A stretch of DNA of 7,960 bases from Chloroflexota bacterium (lineage in GTDB: Bacteria > Chloroflexota > Dehalococcoidia > Lucifugimonadales > UBA3495): the NCBI GenBank assembly GCA_022562335.1, contig JADFPM010000123.1:1-7960 (forward strand), read 5' to 3'. Under the pieces are notes generated by a model. That model was not told where the DNA came from. It did no database searches and saw nothing but the letters and a program-made list of their open reading frames with translations. This document shows, one piece after another, positions 5,189 to 7,960 of this stretch. Positions within the stretch are counted from its first letter, which is position 1, and every line of letters starts with the position of its first letter. The translations under genes and the position numbers were made by a program.

Positions 5189-5226
5189 TGAGGGACCAGG
5201 CTCCATGACACGGACCTGGTCCCTCA
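5189..5226 (+). promoter_or_regulatory. Perfect 12-bp stem-loop just upstream of the hpt ribosome binding site
   Basis: TGAGGGACCAGG (5189-5200) and CCTGGTCCCTCA (5215-5226) are exactly complementary, with a 14-nt loop that can close further (TCC/GGA). The stem ends 8 bp before the hpt Shine-Dalgarno (GGAG, 5234-5237). It is followed by AACTTT rather than a T-run, so it is a poor intrinsic terminator. A leader hairpin, an mRNA 5' stabiliser or a dyad operator with GGGAC/GTCCC halves would all fit. Confidence 0.5.
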
Positions 5227-5244
5227 ACTTTGCGGAGCTTTCCC

Positions 5245-5805
5245 ATGACGCCAGCAATCCACCATGACTACCGGAGCGCTTCGGCGCAACACAAATCGGC
5301 CATGCTGCTATCCAGAGAGGAGATCGCGGCGAAGGTCGTGTCATTGGGGCGCGAGATCTCCAGGGATTACGAGGGCAAGGATCCACTGCTGTTGGGCGTG
5401 CTAAAGGGGTCGTTCGTATTTGTCGCCGACCTGATCCGGCAGATCGATATTGAGCTTTCCGTAGATTTTATCCGAGCGCAGAGCTATTACTCGACCGCCT
5501 CCTCGGGGCACGTGGCCTTGACCGCAGTTCCCGGTATACCTTTGCGAGACCGGCATGTGTTGTTAGTTGACGACATCGTGGACACCGGCGCCACCGTGGA
5601 CCGGATCATCGCTTACATCAACGGGCAGGGACCGGCTTCGTTGAAGGTGTGCGCCCTGCTGGATAAACCATCCCGGCGTGTCACGCCGGTGACCATCGAC
5701 TATCTGGGGTTCACGGTGCCCGGCGTATTTGTTGTTGGCTACGGTTTGGACCACCGGCAGAAGTACCGCAACCTGCCCGGAATCTACGTTTTGGAAGAGG
5801 CGTGA
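5245..5805 (+). CDS. hpt: Hypoxanthine(-guanine) phosphoribosyltransferase
   Basis: 186-residue type I phosphoribosyltransferase that converts hypoxanthine (and usually guanine) plus PRPP into IMP (GMP) in purine salvage; cytoplasmic and Mg-dependent. The family hallmarks appear in order. GVLKGSFVFVADLIR (51-65) carries the pyrophosphate-binding Lys-Gly. The mobile loop is AQSYYSTASSGHV (78-90). VLLVDDIVDTGAT (105-117) is the PRPP-binding motif. Lys141 in LLDKPSRR contacts the purine, and VVGYGLDHRQKYRNLPGIYVLEE (163-185) is the bacterial C-terminal signature. ATG 5245 is chosen because GGAG lies 7 nt upstream; the next Met (5302) begins the usual conserved core but has no ribosome binding site, so about 19 residues extend beyond many homologues. 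The stop codon is one base before the start of ade, and the two genes form one operon. A structured leader precedes it. Confidence 0.95.
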   Translation: MTPAIHHDYRSASAQHKSAMLLSREEIAAKVVSLGREISRDYEGKDPLLLGVLKGSFVFVADLIRQIDIELSVDFIRAQSYYSTASSGHVALTAVPGIPLRDRHVLLVDDIVDTGATVDRIIAYINGQGPASLKVCALLDKPSRRVTPVTIDYLGFTVPGVFVVGYGLDHRQKYRNLPGIYVLEEA

Positions 5806-5806
5806 C

Positions 5807-7534
5807 TTGGGTTTAAAAAGATTGATTGCCGTGGCCAGGGGCGATTTACCCGCGGATTTGGTGTTGGCCAACGCAAAGATCGTAAACACCTTTACCGGAG
5901 AGATCGAGGTAGGCAACGTCGCCATTTCCGAAGGCAAGATAGCAGGGATCGGCGACTACCTTAGAGGCCGCATGGTGACCGACCTGAAAGGCGCGTATCT
6001 GGCGCCGGGATTGATCGACGGGCACTTTCACCTGGAAAGCAGCAACATGGTCGTTGGCGAGTACGCCAGGGCGGTGGTCCCCAGAGGGGTATTGGGAGGA
6101 GTCACCGACCTCCACGAGATTGCCAACGTTTGCGGCGTCGAGGGGATCAAGCGCCTCATCAGGCAATCCCGGCAGCTGCCTTACGACATGTTTGTGCTGG
6201 CGCCTTCCTGCGTACCCGCCACGGCGATGGAAACCTCGGGAGTCGCAATGGGTCCCCGGGAGATTCGACGGGCGTTGCGGCTGAAGGGCGTCATCGGCCT
6301 GGGAGAGTTCATGGACTTTCCTTCGGTCATTCGAGGGGATGACGGCGCCCTGGACAAGCTGTCCTGCGCCGGCGCAGGGGTGAAGGAAGGCCACGCTCCG
6401 GGACTGGCCGGCCGGCAGTTGAACGCATACCTGGCGCCGCTCATCGGCTCGGACCATGAGACAACCCGTTACGAAGAAGGTCTGGAAAAGCTGCGGAGGG
6501 GCATGTACCTCATGATCCGCGAGGGCACCACCGAGAAAAACCTGGAGGAGCTGCTGCCCCTGGTCAACGCCAACACTTTGCACCGTTGCATGTTGGTGGT
6601 GGATGACCAAAGCGCCGGGGACATCATGCGGGAAGGCGACCTGGACGCCGTGGTGAAAAAGGCCATCAGGTTGGGTCTGGACCCGGTGTGGGCCATACAG
6701 ATGGCGACCATCGTGCCGGCCCAGTATTTTCGGCTGAACGGGTTGGGAGGGATAGCGCCCGGATACTGGGCAAACCTGGTTGTGCTGGACGACCTGGAAG
6801 ATTTTACCGCCGGCTTGGTGTATTACCGCGGGAAGCTGGTGGCCCAGGGAGGCAAACCGCTTTTTCCGGTGGCCACGGTAAAGGCCACGCCCTCCTCGTT
6901 CATGGGAAACAGCTTCAATATCAAGACTTTTCATATCGAAGATTTAGCTTTGCGCCCTGAATCGGGAGAACCGTGGGCGGGAGGATTTCCCGTTATTGAG
7001 GTCGTCGACGGACAGCCGGCGACTCGCTGGCGCACGTTCCACGTCCACGCCAGAGACGGCATCATCGATGCGGACCTGGGCCGCGATCTACTGAAACTGG
7101 TGGTGGTGGAGAGGCACTTGGGCACCGGCAATATCGGCAAGGCGCTGGTCAAGGGATTTGGACTCAAGACAGGCGCCCTGGCCACATCCGTGGCCCACGA
7201 CTCCCACAACGTGGTGGCCGTGGGGACCAGCGACCGGGATATTTACGCTGCGGTCAAAGCCATAGAAGCCGCCCGAGGCGGGATGGTGGCGGTGGCTGGC
7301 GGCCAGGTTTTGGCGGCGCTCCACCTGCCGGTGGCGGGCCTCCTGTCGGATAGACCGTTGGCAGAGGTGGCCAAATGCCAAGGGGAGCTGGAAGAAGCCG
7401 CCAGAGGCCTGGGATGCACCGTGGCGTCGCCTTTTTCCGTTCTATCCTTCCTGGCACTCCCGGTGATACCCGAGCTCAAACTCAGCGATATGGGGTTGGT
7501 GGACGTGAAAGCCGGACGGTTGTTGGCCGCGTGA
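5807..7534 (+). CDS. ade: Adenine deaminase
   Basis: 575-residue adenine deaminase (Ade/AdeC type, amidohydrolase superfamily), which converts adenine to hypoxanthine and ammonia and so feeds Hpt. Compared with the Bacillus and E. coli enzymes from memory, the metal-site residues are in place: His73 and His75 (DGHFHLESS), His103 (TDLHEIANV), Glu167 (GLGEFMD), His196 (EGHAPGL), His217 (GSDHETT) and Asp266 (VVDDQS). The C-terminal family blocks VVERHLGTGNIGKALVKGFG, ATSVAHDSHNVVAVGT and FSVLSFLALPVIPELKLSD are intact. The length fits the 577-588 of known enzymes. The start is taken as TTG 5807, because GGAAGAGG (5793-5800, inside hpt) lies 6 nt upstream; the frame itself is open from 5729. With one base between hpt stop and ade start, the genes are probably translationally coupled. 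One odd point: the usual His after TDDK/R is replaced (DDQS). Confidence 0.95.
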   Translation: MGLKRLIAVARGDLPADLVLANAKIVNTFTGEIEVGNVAISEGKIAGIGDYLRGRMVTDLKGAYLAPGLIDGHFHLESSNMVVGEYARAVVPRGVLGGVTDLHEIANVCGVEGIKRLIRQSRQLPYDMFVLAPSCVPATAMETSGVAMGPREIRRALRLKGVIGLGEFMDFPSVIRGDDGALDKLSCAGAGVKEGHAPGLAGRQLNAYLAPLIGSDHETTRYEEGLEKLRRGMYLMIREGTTEKNLEELLPLVNANTLHRCMLVVDDQSAGDIMREGDLDAVVKKAIRLGLDPVWAIQMATIVPAQYFRLNGLGGIAPGYWANLVVLDDLEDFTAGLVYYRGKLVAQGGKPLFPVATVKATPSSFMGNSFNIKTFHIEDLALRPESGEPWAGGFPVIEVVDGQPATRWRTFHVHARDGIIDADLGRDLLKLVVVERHLGTGNIGKALVKGFGLKTGALATSVAHDSHNVVAVGTSDRDIYAAVKAIEAARGGMVAVAGGQVLAALHLPVAGLLSDRPLAEVAKCQGELEEAARGLGCTVASPFSVLSFLALPVIPELKLSDMGLVDVKAGRLLAA

Positions 7535-7668
7535 AGGAGTCAGGTGATGGGATTTCCAACACCCCTTTTGGCCCTGAGGCGCGAGTCCGTTTGGCCCCAA
7601 AATGTAGTAGCAAAAGACACTACCTTCTACCCTGGGGAAAGCGCAAACTAGCCTTGGTTCCGGGCCGT

Positions 7669-7704
7669 AGACCTGCCTGGTTGGCGCCCGAGACCTGCCC
7701 GGTT
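7669..7704 (+). repeat. Two 14-bp direct repeats upstream of the usp gene
   Basis: AGACCTGCCTGGTT (7669-7682) and AGACCTGCCCGGTT (7691-7704) differ at one base and start 22 bp apart, about two helical turns. They end 18 bp before the universal stress protein start codon. The position suggests a pair of regulator half-sites, but they could also be a chance duplication. The rest of the 187-bp gap (7535-7721) shows no clear promoter or terminator. Confidence 0.45.
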
Positions 7705-7721
7705 TGCCCAGGAGGCGAGCA

Positions 7722-7960
7722 ATGAACTACCAACGGATAGTGGTTCCTCTAGACGGTTCGCTTATGTCGGAGTACGTCCTGCCTCAAGTGGAGCGAATGG
7801 CCATCGCTTTTAAGAGCGAATTGACTTTTTTGCATGTCGTGCCGCCCGATGCCGCCGGGTCCGGGGAAGCCGCGGTGCGTGAGCCTACGCCTTCTCAGGT
7901 GCGGGCCCGAGCGGACATCACCGAGTATCTGGTGGAGCTACAGAAGGATTTCGAGCTAAG
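7722..7960 (+). CDS. Universal stress protein (UspA family), 5' part only
   Basis: About 80 residues are visible before the window ends. The N-terminus, MNYQRIVVPLDGSLMSEYVLPQVERMA, is the classical Usp strand-loop-helix, with the conserved Asp11 in VPLDGS. It continues into the second strand, SELTFLHVVPP. A charged linker follows (REPTPSQVRARADITEYLVELQKDFEL). The ATP-binding G-2x-G-9x-G-S/T motif lies beyond the edge, so nucleotide binding cannot be judged. The ATG has AGGAGG (7710-7715) at 6-nt spacing. It starts 187 bp after ade on the same strand and is probably a separate transcription unit. Universal stress proteins are typical members of DosR-type regulons, and a DevR-like regulator lies nearby. 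That link is only suggestive. Confidence 0.9.
   Translation, partial: MNYQRIVVPLDGSLMSEYVLPQVERMAIAFKSELTFLHVVPPDAAGSGEAAVREPTPSQVRARADITEYLVELQKDFEL

Larger units (their letters stand above)
4513..5244. other. 732-bp divergent intergenic region between the kinase operon and hpt
   Basis: No recognisable protein gene lies here. Frames open across it (for example 4701-4952 on the plus strand and 4857-5138 on the minus strand) lack ribosome binding sites and known motifs. The stretch holds the kinase promoter, an unusual density of GC-rich dyads between 4752 and 4870, a short frame with a perfect Shine-Dalgarno (4909-5052), an 8-bp GC stem at 4956-5024, three alternately pairing hexamers at 5128-5154 and a perfect 12-bp stem at 5189-5226. 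I could not identify a clear hpt promoter. No known riboswitch consensus was recognised. Confidence 0.6.

Noticed and set aside
5161..5226. T-box, TPP or purine riboswitch in the hpt leader
   Set aside because: The required conserved sequences (for example AGGGTGGNACCGCG for the T-box, the CTGAGA element for TPP) are absent. Only generic hairpins are present.
5846..6934. Long minus-strand open frame (362 codons) opposite ade
   Set aside because: The plus strand encodes an intact adenine deaminase; the antisense frame has no motif and is a codon-bias shadow.
7583..7598. GAGTCC-N4-GGCCCC as a second DosR-like site upstream of usp
   Set aside because: It has a wrong base in one half and one of the wrong spacings; the resemblance is within chance for GC-rich DNA.
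7604..7623. GTAGT/ACTAC stem after ade as an intrinsic terminator
   Set aside because: Only 5 bp with a 10-nt loop and no T-run. I see no convincing terminator between ade and usp.

Overview
The window is about 60% G+C and looks like chromosomal DNA of a free-living bacterium. The gene content is a GAF-GAF histidine kinase of the DevS/DosT type, its DevR-type regulator, a very small CxxC zinc-ribbon protein, and a compact hpt-ade salvage pair. This would fit Chloroflexota (Dehalococcoidia/SAR202-like) best, but that placement is an inference from gene style, not a proof. There are no tRNA or rRNA genes, CRISPR arrays, phage genes or transposases.

Layout. (1) 109-1020, plus strand: an SMP-30/gluconolactonase-family beta-propeller hydrolase with a good promoter and Shine-Dalgarno site. 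(2) 1088-1435, plus strand: a 115-residue hypothetical protein. (3) 1436-1513: a short convergent gap holding nested inverted repeats. (4) 1514-1702, minus strand: a 62-residue zinc-ribbon protein. (5) 1703-2030: non-coding, with three 13-bp tandem repeats and several dyads, one of them a pair of inverted GGGNC-N4-GNCCC-like sites. (6) 2031-2696 and 2728-4491, minus strand: response regulator and sensor kinase, kinase first in the transcript, with a consensus-like promoter at 4526-4555. (7) 4513-5244: a 732-bp divergent intergenic region rich in GC hairpins, ending in a perfect 12-bp stem just upstream of hpt. (8) 5245-5805 and 5807-7534, plus strand: hypoxanthine phosphoribosyltransferase and adenine deaminase, translationally coupled. 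(9) 7722-7960, plus strand: the start of a universal stress protein (UspA family) cut by the window edge.

How the genes work together. hpt and ade form a purine salvage unit: adenine deaminase makes hypoxanthine, and Hpt turns it into IMP. The kinase and regulator form a soluble two-component system. Compared from memory with mycobacterial DevS (DosS), the first GAF domain keeps both the proximal heme histidine (H149 in DevS) and the distal tyrosine (Y171) at the same 22-residue spacing. The regulator keeps the DevR-like recognition helix (KTVKNYVS). Together with a nearby usp gene, a typical DosR-regulon class, this suggests a redox or gas (O2/NO/CO) sensing system outside Actinobacteria. 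The most unusual non-coding parts are the hairpin-rich hpt leader and the inverted operator-like pair downstream of the regulator gene.
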